NCBI GenBank assembly: GCA_964481395.1
Contig: CAYZYG010000002.1
Location: 31,093-95,092, forward strand
Origin: JBFMFH01 sp964481395
GTDB lineage: Bacteria; Acidobacteriota; Vicinamibacteria; Vicinamibacterales; JAKQTR01
DNA length: 64,000 bases
Reading direction: 5' to 3'
Shown: piece by piece, positions 16,964-25,109 of the stretch
How the letters are laid out: each line of letters starts with the position of its first letter
Numbering within the stretch: position 1 is the first letter of the stretch
Notes under the pieces: model-generated
What the model was told of the DNA's origin: nothing
The model's database searches: none
Seen by the model: only the letters and a program-made list of their open reading frames with translations
Program-made: the position numbers and the translations under genes

Positions 16964-18139
16964 ATGTCGTTTACCTATGTGATCGTTGGAGCGGGCCGGC
17001 AGGGCGTGGCAGCGGCGTACGACCTCGTCGTGCACGGTGAGGCCGCGCGCGTTCTGTTCGTGGATATCAACGGGGAGGCCGCGCGAGAGGCCGCGGCGAC
17101 GATCGACCGGTTGACGGGCAGGACGGTGGCTGAGGGACGGAGCGGCGACGCGAGCGACGCCGCGGTGATGGCCGACATGCTGTCGGGCGCCGACGCCGTG
17201 GTCAGCGCCGCCCACTATGCCGTCAATCTGGGGCTCACCCGCGTCGCCGCCGAGGCCGGCGTCCACCTGTGCGACCTCGGCGGCAACACCGACGTCGTCC
17301 GGGCCCAGCACGAGTTCGATGCGGCCGCCCGCGCGACGGGCGTGTCGATCGTGCCGGATTGCGGCATGGGCCCAGGACTGAACGTCTCGCTCGCCGCGTA
17401 CGCCATGAGCAGGCTCGACACACCCCGCGAGGTGCGCATCTGGGACGGCGGCCTGCCGCAGAGCCCCGAACCTCCCTGGAACTACCGATCGACCTTCGCC
17501 ATGAGCGGGCTCACGAACGAGTACGACGGCGTGGCGCACTTCCTGCGGGACGGGCGGGTCACCGACGTGCCGTGCTTCGCCGATCTCGAGGAGCTCGAGT
17601 TCGCATCGCCGATCGGCCGCCTCGAGGCGTTCGTGACCTCGGGGGGCCTGTCGACCGCGCCGTGGACGTGGGTGGGCACGCTGGAGCGTCTCGAGAACAA
17701 GACCCTCAGGTTCCCGGGCCACTGCGCGCGCTTCAAGGCCTACGAGGAGCTGGGGCTGCTCGGACTCGAACCGGTGCAGATCGCCTCGCAGCGCGTGGTG
17801 CCGCGGGAGATCTTCCACGCCCTGCTCGAGCCGCGCATCGGGGCCACGGGCGAGATCGTCCGCGACGTGTGCGTGATGCGCGTCACGGCGACCGGCACGC
17901 ACAGCGGCCGCCCGGCGTCCTTCACCGTGGAGCTGATCGATCGCTACGACGAGGCGACCGGATTCACGGCCATGCAGCGCTTGACCGGATGGCACGCGGC
18001 CATCGTGGCCGGCCTGGCCGTCCGGGGCGCGCTGCCTCGCGGAGTCGTGGCCGTCGAACGCGTACCTGGCGACCTCATCGTCGCTGAGGGCCGGAAGCGC
18101 GGATGGGACTTCGTGGAGCGCCTGGACGAGGTGCGGTGA
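16964..18139 (+). CDS. Saccharopine dehydrogenase family protein (lysine dehydrogenase-like)
   Basis: A 391-aa NAD(P)-dependent oxidoreductase. The N-terminal Rossmann motif is GAGRQGVAAAYDL (about 8-20). The segment PDCGMGPGLNVSLAAYAM and the C-terminal substrate domain match the saccharopine dehydrogenase / lysine 6-dehydrogenase group. The start at 16964 lies just before the Rossmann strand and follows AGGGGG; the longer in-frame start at 16913 adds a leader with no family match. It overlaps the 3-methyladenine glycosylase gene by one base pair within TGATG. The substrate is probably an amino acid, but that is not provable here. Confidence 0.8.
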   Translation: MSFTYVIVGAGRQGVAAAYDLVVHGEAARVLFVDINGEAAREAAATIDRLTGRTVAEGRSGDASDAAVMADMLSGADAVVSAAHYAVNLGLTRVAAEAGVHLCDLGGNTDVVRAQHEFDAAARATGVSIVPDCGMGPGLNVSLAAYAMSRLDTPREVRIWDGGLPQSPEPPWNYRSTFAMSGLTNEYDGVAHFLRDGRVTDVPCFADLEELEFASPIGRLEAFVTSGGLSTAPWTWVGTLERLENKTLRFPGHCARFKAYEELGLLGLEPVQIASQRVVPREIFHALLEPRIGATGEIVRDVCVMRVTATGTHSGRPASFTVELIDRYDEATGFTAMQRLTGWHAAIVAGLAVRGALPRGVVAVERVPGDLIVAEGRKRGWDFVERLDEVR

Positions 18140-18705
18140 TGGCGTTGATTCGCTGTGCGTGGGCCGGGACCGATCCAATCTACATCGCGTATCACGACCA
18201 GGAGTGGGGCGTGCCGTTGCACGACGACCGGCGGCTCTTCGAGATGCTGGTCCTCGAAGGCGCGCAGGCCGGCCTGAGCTGGGTCACGATTCTGCGCAAG
18301 CGCGAGGCGTACCGGGCGGCCTTCGATCGCTTCGACCCGGCCAAGGTCGCGCGGTACGGCGAATCCCGCGTCGCGCGCCTCCTCGAGAACCCGGGCATCG
18401 TCCGCAACCGGCTGAAGATCGCGTCCGCCGTCAACAACGCCCGCCGCTTTCTCGCCGTCCAAGAGGAGTTCGGGTCGTTCGACGCGTACGTGTGGCGCTT
18501 CGTGGACGGGCGGCCGCGAGTCAACCGGTGGAAGACGCTCAAGGAGGTCCCGGCGCGGACGGCCGAGTCTGATGCGATGAGCAAGGATCTCCGCCAGCGC
18601 GGATTCACCTTCGTCGGCTCGACGATCTGTTATGCGCACATGCAGGCCACGGGCATGGTGAACGACCACGTGGTGGACTGCCATCGGTGGGCGGCCTGCT
18701 GCTGA
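18139..18705 (+). CDS. tag: DNA-3-methyladenine glycosylase I
   Basis: A 188-aa base-excision repair enzyme that removes 3-methyladenine from alkylated DNA. The signature start RCAWAG, the YHDQEWGVPLHDDRRLFE segment and the LEGAQAGLSW motif with its catalytic Glu are all present, as is the C-terminal NDHVVDCHR pair of zinc ligands (with Cys6 and the early His). The length is normal for the family. It is translationally coupled to the preceding dehydrogenase gene (TGATG). Confidence 0.95.
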   Translation: MALIRCAWAGTDPIYIAYHDQEWGVPLHDDRRLFEMLVLEGAQAGLSWVTILRKREAYRAAFDRFDPAKVARYGESRVARLLENPGIVRNRLKIASAVNNARRFLAVQEEFGSFDAYVWRFVDGRPRVNRWKTLKEVPARTAESDAMSKDLRQRGFTFVGSTICYAHMQATGMVNDHVVDCHRWAACC

Positions 18706-18718
18706 GCCGCGTGAATTC

Positions 18719-18760
18719 GGGACCCGGGACCTGGGACCTGGGACCCGGGACCCGGGATCC
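18719..18760 (+). repeat. Heptamer array after tag
   Basis: Six units: GGGACCC, GGGACCT, GGGACCT, GGGACCC, GGGACCC, GGGATCC. It begins 13 bp after the tag stop codon. Confidence 0.9.
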
Positions 18761-18826
18761 CGCGTGTGACTCGGCACCCACGCTCAGCCGCCATTGGGCA
18801 GCCCACGGGAGGACCCCGCTCTGGGT

Positions 18827-18865
18827 CCCGGGCTTAGCCCCGGTGTAGTCCCGGCCAAGCCCGGG
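18827..18865. terminator. Inverted repeat, possible terminator
   Basis: CCCGGGCTT at 18827-18835 pairs perfectly with AAGCCCGGG at 18857-18865 across a 21-nt loop. There is no T-run, so intrinsic termination is uncertain. Confidence 0.3.
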
Positions 18866-18898
18866 GTTCGGGTCTCCAAGCCCGGGGTTCGGGTCTCC
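18857..18898. repeat. 21-bp tandem duplication (3 x 7)
   Basis: Two identical 21-bp copies at 18857-18877 and 18878-18898, each of which can be read as three heptamers (AAGCCCG, GGGTTCG, GGTCTCC). The duplication length fits the 7-bp arrays of the region. Confidence 0.85.
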
Positions 18899-18907
18899 GG
18901 TTTCATG

Positions 18908-18942
18908 ACTCAGAACTCACAACTCCTAACTCGCAACTCCGA
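18908..18942 (+). repeat. A/T-richer heptamer array upstream of the blaI-type promoter
   Basis: Five units ACTCAGA, ACTCACA, ACTCCTA, ACTCGCA, ACTCCGA. It ends 9 bp before the -35 box of the BlaI-type repressor gene. Confidence 0.85.
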
Positions 18943-18951
18943 AATAATTAG

Positions 18952-19008
18952 TTGACAGGCGCCACCGGCCGGCGTAGAGTGGTTTCAAATCCGAATATTT
19001 TCGGATTT
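18952..19008 (+). promoter_or_regulatory. Promoter and operator of the BlaI/BlaR1-type operon
   Basis: The -35 TTGACA (18952-18957) and -10 TAGAGT (18975-18980) have a 17-bp spacer. A perfect 9-bp inverted repeat, AAATCCGAA (18987-18995) and TTCGGATTT (19000-19008), separated by 4 bp, covers the expected transcription start. A BlaI-type dimer bound here would block transcription. The half-site differs from the TACA-containing operators of staphylococcal bla/mec. Confidence 0.7.
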
Positions 19009-19061
19009 TCTGGTCGGATCGGCCCTCCTGCAGGTGGGTGGCCTCGATCCCGAGGGAGACG

Positions 19062-19445
19062 ATGGGGCGTACGCGGTCGGCAACGCTGACGGATGGCGAA
19101 CTCAGGCTGATGCGCGTGCTCTGGGTCCGCGGCAGTTCGACGGTGTCTGACATCGTTGACGGCCTCGGTCCCAGGCGGAGCCCGGCGTACAACACCGTGC
19201 AGACGATGATGCGGATCCTGGAGCGGAAGGGATACGTCCGCCACCGCAAGGAAGGCCGCGCCTTCGTCTTCGAACCGGTCATCGATCAGTCTCAGGCTCA
19301 GCGCAGCGCGCTGCGGTACGTCCTCGACCGCTTCTTCGACAACTCGCCCCAGACGCTCGTCCTGAGTCTGCTGGAAGACCAGCAGGTGGACGATGCGGAC
19401 CTGGCTGACCTCCGGGATCTCGTGCGGCGTCGCGAGGCACACTGA
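19062..19445 (+). CDS. BlaI/MecI/CopY family transcriptional repressor
   Basis: A 127-aa winged-helix repressor. The family pattern LTDGELRLMRVLWVRG, the recognition-helix segment SPAYNTVQTMMRILERKGYV and the C-terminal dimerisation helices are all present. Members are inactivated by proteolysis carried out by a membrane M56 peptidase, here encoded 2 bp downstream. The start at 19062 has a GGGAGA ribosome binding site. The 9-4-9 palindrome over the promoter is its likely operator. Confidence 0.92.
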   Translation: MGRTRSATLTDGELRLMRVLWVRGSSTVSDIVDGLGPRRSPAYNTVQTMMRILERKGYVRHRKEGRAFVFEPVIDQSQAQRSALRYVLDRFFDNSPQTLVLSLLEDQQVDDADLADLRDLVRRREAH

Positions 19446-19447
19446 TC

Positions 19448-20983
19448 ATGGCCTCGCTGCTTCTGTGGGTCGGACAGAGCTTGGCCGTGGCGCTTCTGGT
19501 GTGTCTCGCCAGCCGGTTGGGGGCGCGACACGTTCGACCGGCCGCCCACCACCTGGCGTGGCAGTCCGCGCTGGTCTGTCTCGCGGTCCTTGCCTTGGCT
19601 GGTTTCGCGCCGGCGGATCCGCCCGCCTCAGTGTGGGGCGCAACCGCCACGCCGCTTCCGCCTTCCCGGTCTCTCGCTCCCCTGGCCATCCCCGCCGCAC
19701 CCGGTTGGGTGCTGCCGGTGGTGGTGGCCATCTGGATGTCAGGCGCCCTGTGGCGGCTGGCTGGTCTGGCCTGGCAGCTGGCGCGTGTCCGCCGACTGAA
19801 ACGCTCGTGCGTCGTGATGACAGGCCACGATCTGCGCCGGGCGTCGAACCTGAGACGTGCGGTCCGCGCCGGACGCCGTGCGCGCCTCTGCTGGTGCGAG
19901 GAGCTGGCCGGGCCCGCCATGCTCGGCTTCGGCCGGCCGATCGTGGCCCTGCCTCGGACCCAGGCCGACCGGCTGACGGCTCGCGACCTCGAGCAGGTGC
20001 TGCTCCACGAACTGGCGCACGTGCACCGGCGCGACGATTGGAGCGCCCTCGCCGAACACGTGCTCGTCGCCCTGATGTGGATTAACCCGGCCGCGCACGT
20101 GGTCAGCCGGGGACTGGCGGTGTCGCGCGAGATGAGCTGCGACGACTGGGTCATCCGACAGACGGCCGAGCCGATCGCGTATGCCCGGTGCCTGACGGCA
20201 GTCGCGGCGCTGCGCGCGCGCCCGCACGACGAGAGTCTCGTCGCGGGGGTGGCCGCGTCGAGGCACGCGCTCCGCCGCCGCGTCCAGCAGGCCGCCGAGG
20301 TCGGGATCCGGCCTGGCGCGCGGCTGACCCGCGCCGCGTTCGGCCTCGTGCCGCTGGCGACGGGAATGCTCGGCGTCGCGATCCTCGCGATGCCCCCGCT
20401 CGTCGTCGAGGGGCCGACTCCGGTCGGGAATCCGGACATCTCCGTGACGGCACGGCCGGAGGCGACCCCGGCCCAGGCTGGCGGCGGTCGTCCCGCCGCG
20501 GCGGACGCCACGGCCCTCGCCCGGCAGCAGGCAGCGGGCGGTGTCCCCGGACGAGTCGGCGCGATGAGGCCGTCAGGGCTTCGGACTCCGCCGCGATCAC
20601 CCGGCCTCGCCTCCGCACCGCTCTCGACGTCGACCCCGGCGGCCGAGACCCGTGGAGCCGGCCTTCCGGGCGCGTCACCTGACGCCTCTGGCGTACGCCG
20701 CGTCGAGTTGACGCCCGTCGAGACGCACGCAACGGGGCGCGCTCCGTTCGAGCCCGCCCTTCCGCCCCCTCCGAGTCGTGGATCCGCCGACGGCATGCTG
20801 CTGCAGGCTGGCGCTGGCGACTCGGTACCTCTCGTGAAGATCGATCCCTCCCGGCCCCGTGCGTGGTCGGTGACATCCGCCACAGCAGGGAGCCTCGTAG
20901 ACGGCGCCGTCTACACCGGTCGCTCCACCGCTGCTTTCTTCAAACGGGTTGGAGGAGTACTGTCCCGTCCGTTCGGGCGCTGA
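19448..20983 (+). CDS. M56 family membrane metallopeptidase (BlaR1/MecR1-like)
   Basis: A 511-aa membrane protease. Three N-terminal TM helices lie within residues 1-115, a cytoplasmic gluzincin domain carries His187-Glu188-x2-His191 (LLHELAHVHRRDDW) and REMSCDDW, and a TM helix follows near 297-322. The remaining about 190 residues are Pro/Ala/Gly-rich and show none of the SxxK/SxN motifs of the penicillin-sensor domain of BlaR1, so it does not look like a beta-lactam receptor. It probably cleaves the upstream repressor in response to another envelope signal. Confidence 0.87.
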   Translation: MASLLLWVGQSLAVALLVCLASRLGARHVRPAAHHLAWQSALVCLAVLALAGFAPADPPASVWGATATPLPPSRSLAPLAIPAAPGWVLPVVVAIWMSGALWRLAGLAWQLARVRRLKRSCVVMTGHDLRRASNLRRAVRAGRRARLCWCEELAGPAMLGFGRPIVALPRTQADRLTARDLEQVLLHELAHVHRRDDWSALAEHVLVALMWINPAAHVVSRGLAVSREMSCDDWVIRQTAEPIAYARCLTAVAALRARPHDESLVAGVAASRHALRRRVQQAAEVGIRPGARLTRAAFGLVPLATGMLGVAILAMPPLVVEGPTPVGNPDISVTARPEATPAQAGGGRPAAADATALARQQAAGGVPGRVGAMRPSGLRTPPRSPGLASAPLSTSTPAAETRGAGLPGASPDASGVRRVELTPVETHATGRAPFEPALPPPPSRGSADGMLLQAGAGDSVPLVKIDPSRPRAWSVTSATAGSLVDGAVYTGRSTAAFFKRVGGVLSRPFGR

Positions 20984-21010
20984 CGCCCGTCTCACTGCCG
21001 GAGCCCAGTC

Positions 21011-22525
21011 ATGCGCGTCTTTCTGGTCAACCCCAGCCACGTGTCGTTCGGCGTCGCCGTGATCACGCCACGCTGGCTGTTCGTTCTCGCGTCCGCCACA
21101 CCGGCAGAGGCCGGTGACCCGGTTCTCGTCGATGAAACGCTCGATCCGTTGAACGTCTCCGACGTCCAGGCCGGCGACGTCGTCGGCATCGGCATCCACA
21201 CGGGCAACGCCCTGCGCGGCTACGAAGTCGGGAAAGCCTGCCGCGAGCGGGGAGCCTGGGTGGTCTACGGTGGCATCCACGCTTCGCTGTTCCCGGACGA
21301 GCCGCACGAGATCGGTGGGGCCCACGCGGTCGTCAAGGGTGACGGCGACCTCATCTGGCCGTCGGTGGTGCGAGACTGCGTCGCAGGCCTGCCGCAGCGT
21401 CTCTACGACGCCGGCCGTGTGCCGGGCGACGCCATGCTGCCGGCGCGCTGGGATCTGCTGCCGGAGGGCCGGTACATGTGGGCATCGGTCCAGACGGTCC
21501 GGGGCTGTCCCAAGCACTGTTCGTTCTGCTCGGTGTGGCGGACGGACGGCCAGCAGCCGCGGCAGCGGCAGAACGACGCCCTCATCGAAGAGATTGTGGA
21601 ACTCCGGCGTCGCGGCTTCCGGTTCGTGGCGCTCGCCGACGACAACTTCTACCCGGTGACGCTGGCCGACCTGGCGGCCGCCGACCGGCGGGCCGACAAG
21701 ACGCACCTCAACCAGCTGAAGGCCATGCGGGACGAACGGATGGCCTTCATGCGGCGTCTCGCCAGGCTTCCGGGCGACATGAACTTCTTCACGCAGATCA
21801 CCATGGAGGCGGCCGAGGATCCCGAGTTCCTCGACGCGATGCGGGAGGCGCGGATTCGCGGGGCGCTGGTCGGCATCGAGTCGATTACTCCGGAGGGCCT
21901 CAAGGACGTCTACAAGGGGTTCAACCTGTCCGGCGACGCGCTCGTCGAGCGGCTTCGAACGTTCCGCAAGCACGGGGTGCAGGTGCTGGGGTCGTTCATC
22001 TTCGGTCTGCCCAGCGACAGGCCCGAGACGTTCGACGCGACGGCGGCGCTCGCGATCGAGTCCGAAATCGCGTTCGCGCAGTTCGTGATGCTCACGCCGT
22101 TCCCGGGGACGATCGACTTCGAACGGTGGGCGAAGGAATCGGACGCGAAGGGCCAGCATGTCAACGGCGTCCCGTACTCGCGGCACTGGCTGATTCCGGC
22201 CCACGAGCGGCCGCGGGCGTTCAGCGAGCACCCGGTGATGACGTCTCAGGAGATCCGGGACCGCACCCAGTCGACGTGGGATCGCTTTTATACGCTGCCT
22301 GCCATCTGGCGGCGCTCGAGCTGCGTTCCCACGATCAAGGGCCGGCTGGCGTTCATCATGCTCTCGAAGCTCTACCGCCAGATGTACGCCAACACCGGGA
22401 TCACGACCGACAGCGGCCGCGTGTCACGGTCGGTGCGGTGGGCGCGGTGGATCGCAGCCCCGTGCCGTCGTCTCTTCGCCGCGAAGCCGATGCCCGACCT
22501 GGTGGCGCCGGCGGAGGCGGGGTAG
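21011..22525 (+). CDS. B12-binding domain radical SAM protein
   Basis: A 504-aa radical SAM enzyme. The N-terminal 140 residues form a cobalamin-binding-like Rossmann domain (MRVFLVNPSH start, VVGIGIHTGN, VVYGGIHASLFPDE). Cys166-x3-Cys170-x2-Cys173 (RGCPKHCSFC) binds the 4Fe-4S cluster. The region GALVGIES and the FGLPSD strand complete the TIM-barrel. It resembles the BchE/HpnP-type group, but the substrate is unknown. It begins 27 bp after the M56 peptidase gene, so it may be in the same transcript and under the BlaI-type operator. Confidence 0.85.
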   Translation: MRVFLVNPSHVSFGVAVITPRWLFVLASATPAEAGDPVLVDETLDPLNVSDVQAGDVVGIGIHTGNALRGYEVGKACRERGAWVVYGGIHASLFPDEPHEIGGAHAVVKGDGDLIWPSVVRDCVAGLPQRLYDAGRVPGDAMLPARWDLLPEGRYMWASVQTVRGCPKHCSFCSVWRTDGQQPRQRQNDALIEEIVELRRRGFRFVALADDNFYPVTLADLAAADRRADKTHLNQLKAMRDERMAFMRRLARLPGDMNFFTQITMEAAEDPEFLDAMREARIRGALVGIESITPEGLKDVYKGFNLSGDALVERLRTFRKHGVQVLGSFIFGLPSDRPETFDATAALAIESEIAFAQFVMLTPFPGTIDFERWAKESDAKGQHVNGVPYSRHWLIPAHERPRAFSEHPVMTSQEIRDRTQSTWDRFYTLPAIWRRSSCVPTIKGRLAFIMLSKLYRQMYANTGITTDSGRVSRSVRWARWIAAPCRRLFAAKPMPDLVAPAEAG

Positions 22526-22546
22526 GCGGACAGCCGATCCTCGTTC

Positions 22547-22581
22547 GGGACCCTGGATCCGGGATCCGGGGTCCGGGACCC
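22547..22581 (+). repeat. Heptamer array after the radical SAM gene
   Basis: Five units: GGGACCC, TGGATCC, GGGATCC, GGGGTCC, GGGACCC, starting 21 bp after the stop codon. Confidence 0.85.
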
Positions 22582-22643
22582 GGTGCTGCACGGCACAGGA
22601 GCCTGGGACGGGCGACGACAGGGCTGGTGGTGACACGATGTTG

Positions 22644-22709
22644 ACCCCCGCTCTAGAGCGGGTCTACTCCGGGGCAACTCCGGGATGAGACCCGCTCTAG
22701 CGCGGGGGT
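22644..22709. terminator. Long inverted repeat between convergent genes (bidirectional terminator candidate)
   Basis: The 22-nt arms at 22644-22665 and 22688-22709 match at 21 of 22 positions as reverse complements. Each arm carries a CCCGCTCTAGAGCGGG-type palindrome (perfect in the left arm). The 22-nt loop contains ACTCCGGG twice. It sits between the convergent radical SAM gene and the NFGA-like lipoprotein gene. Confidence 0.55.
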
Positions 22710-22724
22710 GTTCGGCCGGAGCGC

Positions 22725-23684
22725 TCAGAGCGGCAGCTTGAGGTGCCGTCTCACGTACGCGACGAGGACGTCGGCGAAGGCGGTCGCGAACCGGTCCCGG
22801 GCCTGAGCCGAGTCGCGGATGCCGGGCATGGGCAGTTCGGCCTGGATGGCGCTCACCGGCGAGCCGCCGGCCGATCCGTGGCGGCTGGTGATGTAGCCGC
22901 CGTTGAAGTAGTCATCGGCTCCAGGTGTCGGAATCACGTCGCTTGGCACGGCCGCGTACCCGTCGCGTTGCAGCAGTCCGCCGAGACTGTCGGGGCCTCG
23001 CAGGACGACAGAGAACGGTACGCCGCTTTCGGCCGCCAGGGTCCGGATGCTGCTTTGTGCGGCGTATCCGCCCGCGTCCAGCTCGGCGTCCGTCCGGTCC
23101 AGCACTGCGGCGTTCAGCAGGTAGCCCAGCTCGATGCGCGCGATCGCGTGGCCGTGCCCGTGCACGTCCACGACGAGCGCCGTCGGGCTGCGTCTCAGGG
23201 CCAGCCCGGCCGCCGTCTCGAGATAGGCGTGGTACTCCCGCCACGCCTGCTCGGCCGCGGCGTTGCCCTGCGCGCCTTCGACGATCTCCCGGTTCACGTC
23301 GATCTTCGTCCGCCTCAGCCGGCAAACTACCAGTGACACGGATTGTCCGGTCCTGTTTTGCAGCGCGACCGCCACACGGCGAGCCAGATCTTCCGTCGCC
23401 GTGTCGGTGACGGTGGTGCCGGCGGTGCGGTTGGGGATCTCGGCCGGCTCGAGACTTCCGCCGTGCGGCGCGCTCAGAATGATGGGCAGTTCACCGGCCT
23501 GGAACTCGATATAGCCGTTGCGGCCGAAATACGTCTGGCCCGGGACGTACTCGACCACCGGGGCCGCTGGCGGCGTGGGTGTGGATGGCGACGAAGGATT
23601 CCCGCCGCCTCCGCCGCACGAAAGAGCAGCGGCGATCAGGCCAGCGAAGATGCCCGCTACGAACAGCCGCGCCCGTCCGTTCAC
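22725..23684 (-). CDS. Lipoprotein with N-formylglutamate amidohydrolase-like fold
   Basis: A 319-aa predicted lipoprotein. A hydrophobic signal ends in LSC with Cys23, followed by a Gly/Pro/Ser/Thr linker to about residue 45. The rest resembles the N-formylglutamate amidohydrolase superfamily: ILSAPHGG, the TATEDLAR helix, NREIVEG, VDVHGHGH and YFNGGY supply likely metal and substrate residues. GTG at 23684 makes a GTGA overlap with the upstream pgsW-like gene and is preferred over GTG 23696. As the last gene of a poly-gamma-glutamate operon it may trim or release a gamma-linked glutamate polymer at the cell surface. That role is inference. Confidence 0.75.
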   Translation of the reverse strand: MNGRARLFVAGIFAGLIAAALSCGGGGGNPSSPSTPTPPAAPVVEYVPGQTYFGRNGYIEFQAGELPIILSAPHGGSLEPAEIPNRTAGTTVTDTATEDLARRVAVALQNRTGQSVSLVVCRLRRTKIDVNREIVEGAQGNAAAEQAWREYHAYLETAAGLALRRSPTALVVDVHGHGHAIARIELGYLLNAAVLDRTDAELDAGGYAAQSSIRTLAAESGVPFSVVLRGPDSLGGLLQRDGYAAVPSDVIPTPGADDYFNGGYITSRHGSAGGSPVSAIQAELPMPGIRDSAQARDRFATAFADVLVAYVRRHLKLPL

Positions 23685-24661
23685 AGCAGCCCCCACGTGA
23701 GCGCCAGTTCACGGATGTTGAGCAGGTGGAGGACCGGCACCCCCCGTTCGACCATCCGCGCCACGAGGCCCCGGCCGGGTCCGAGGTCGAACGGGTCGGC
23801 CGGGACCCAGCCGCTCCGAATCCTCAGGATGGCCGGCGATCGTCCCAGGCTCGCCGATGTGCCGCCGACGTTCACGAACAGTCGCACGGCGCGACGGCCC
23901 CCGGCGCCGTCCAGCACGCGCAGCCGCTCGCTGATGGCGTCCTCGAGCGACGATGCCGCCAGCCGGCGTGCGCCCAGCGCGGCCGCCGCTTCGTCGGCAA
24001 TCCGCGACGCGAGGTCGCGTCCCTCGTCGTCCAGATCGAGGCCCGCGTCCTCGTCGCCGCCAATCGAGACCGCGGCTGACACCGGGGCGATGATGCCCGC
24101 GCGCACGAGCCCCACTTCCATCTCCGGCCAGGTGAACCCGGGGTCGGTCGCGCCCCACGTCGACGCGGTGACCGACGAAAACCCGATGAGCTCGACGCCC
24201 AGCGCCCGGCACGCGCAGGCGGTCGCGATGTTCAGGCCGGGGAACGAGCCCGAGAACGATGCCACCGCGAGGTCGGACGGTCCGATGCCGCGTGCCCGAA
24301 TCTGCACGGTCAGCGCGGACGCCCACGCCGGCGACGTGGAGAGCCGCTTGGCTTCGAGACTCCCGAGTGTCGTGACGAGCGGTGTCCACTCCGATCCGAT
24401 CAGGGCGCTGGATCCCGCTCCAGCCGGGATCCCCCCCATTCCGGCCGCCGTCCGCGCGCGCGCGATCGCGTCGGTCGCGTCCCGCATGCATTGCTCAGCG
24501 CGCTCGGCTTCGGCTGTCCGCTGCGGCGCGCGCCTTCCCACAGCGGGCCACTGGATGACGGGGATCCATCCCAGGGCCATCAGTACGACCGCGACCGTGC
24601 ACGTCACGCCCAGGACGGTGGCGGCCCGTCTACGCGATGCGGTCGGCAGGCGGCGGTTCAC
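23681..24661 (-). CDS. Poly-gamma-glutamate system protein (PgsW-like)
   Basis: A 326-aa protein with one N-terminal TM helix (about 14-36) and a large extracytoplasmic part. It is recognised mainly by its position and by segments such as GSEWTPLVTTLGSLEAKR and DPGFTWPEM, which fit the poly-gamma-glutamate system protein family found next to pgsB-pgsC in several phyla. It starts with GTG one base after the pgsC stop. The biochemical role is unknown; it may replace or assist the PgsA/CapA transport component, which is missing here. Confidence 0.65.
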   Translation of the reverse strand: MNRRLPTASRRRAATVLGVTCTVAVVLMALGWIPVIQWPAVGRRAPQRTAEAERAEQCMRDATDAIARARTAAGMGGIPAGAGSSALIGSEWTPLVTTLGSLEAKRLSTSPAWASALTVQIRARGIGPSDLAVASFSGSFPGLNIATACACRALGVELIGFSSVTASTWGATDPGFTWPEMEVGLVRAGIIAPVSAAVSIGGDEDAGLDLDDEGRDLASRIADEAAAALGARRLAASSLEDAISERLRVLDGAGGRRAVRLFVNVGGTSASLGRSPAILRIRSGWVPADPFDLGPGRGLVARMVERGVPVLHLLNIRELALTWGLL

Positions 24662-24662
24662 G

Positions 24663-25106
24663 TCAGACGATCCAGCCGGCGACGAGCGCCAGCAACAGCC
24701 GGACGATCACGGCGCCGAGGAGTGACATCCCGAGTGTGGGCCAGAGCCCCTGCGAGAGGGCCGTATTCGCGATGAGTCCGGGGATGAGGTACCCGATCAC
24801 CCGGGCGTCCCCGGGGACGCCGGGCGCGTGGCCGATGACCCACACGTAGAGTCCGTGGACCACGAATCCCGCGAGCACGGTGACGCCGAAGCGCCGGCGC
24901 CCGTAGAGAACAGCGACCCGCATCAGGCCGAACCGTACCGCCGCCCACGTGACCACGCCGACAACCAGGGTCGCGGCGACGCGGTCGGGGTGGTTCAGGT
25001 AGAGCGCGAGGTAGCCGGGCACGATCAGCCCGCCCGACGCGAGGCCAAACGCTTCGGTGAAGATCAGGTTGACGATAATGCCGAGGGCGAGGGCCGTTTC
25101 AATCAT
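24663..25106 (-). CDS. pgsC: Poly-gamma-glutamate biosynthesis protein PgsC/CapC
   Basis: A 147-aa integral membrane protein with about five hydrophobic helices. FTEAFGLASGGLIVPGYLA near the N-terminus is the hallmark of CapC/PgsC, which forms the membrane part of the poly-gamma-glutamate synthase with the ATP-dependent ligase PgsB. The length is normal. It lies 3 bp after pgsB. Confidence 0.9.
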   Translation of the reverse strand: MIETALALGIIVNLIFTEAFGLASGGLIVPGYLALYLNHPDRVAATLVVGVVTWAAVRFGLMRVAVLYGRRRFGVTVLAGFVVHGLYVWVIGHAPGVPGDARVIGYLIPGLIANTALSQGLWPTLGMSLLGAVIVRLLLALVAGWIV

Positions 25107-25109
25107 GGC

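Noticed and set aside
19448..20983. Beta-lactam resistance sensor
   Set aside because: The M56 protease has no penicillin-binding domain motifs and there is no beta-lactamase gene nearby, so a resistance role is not supported.
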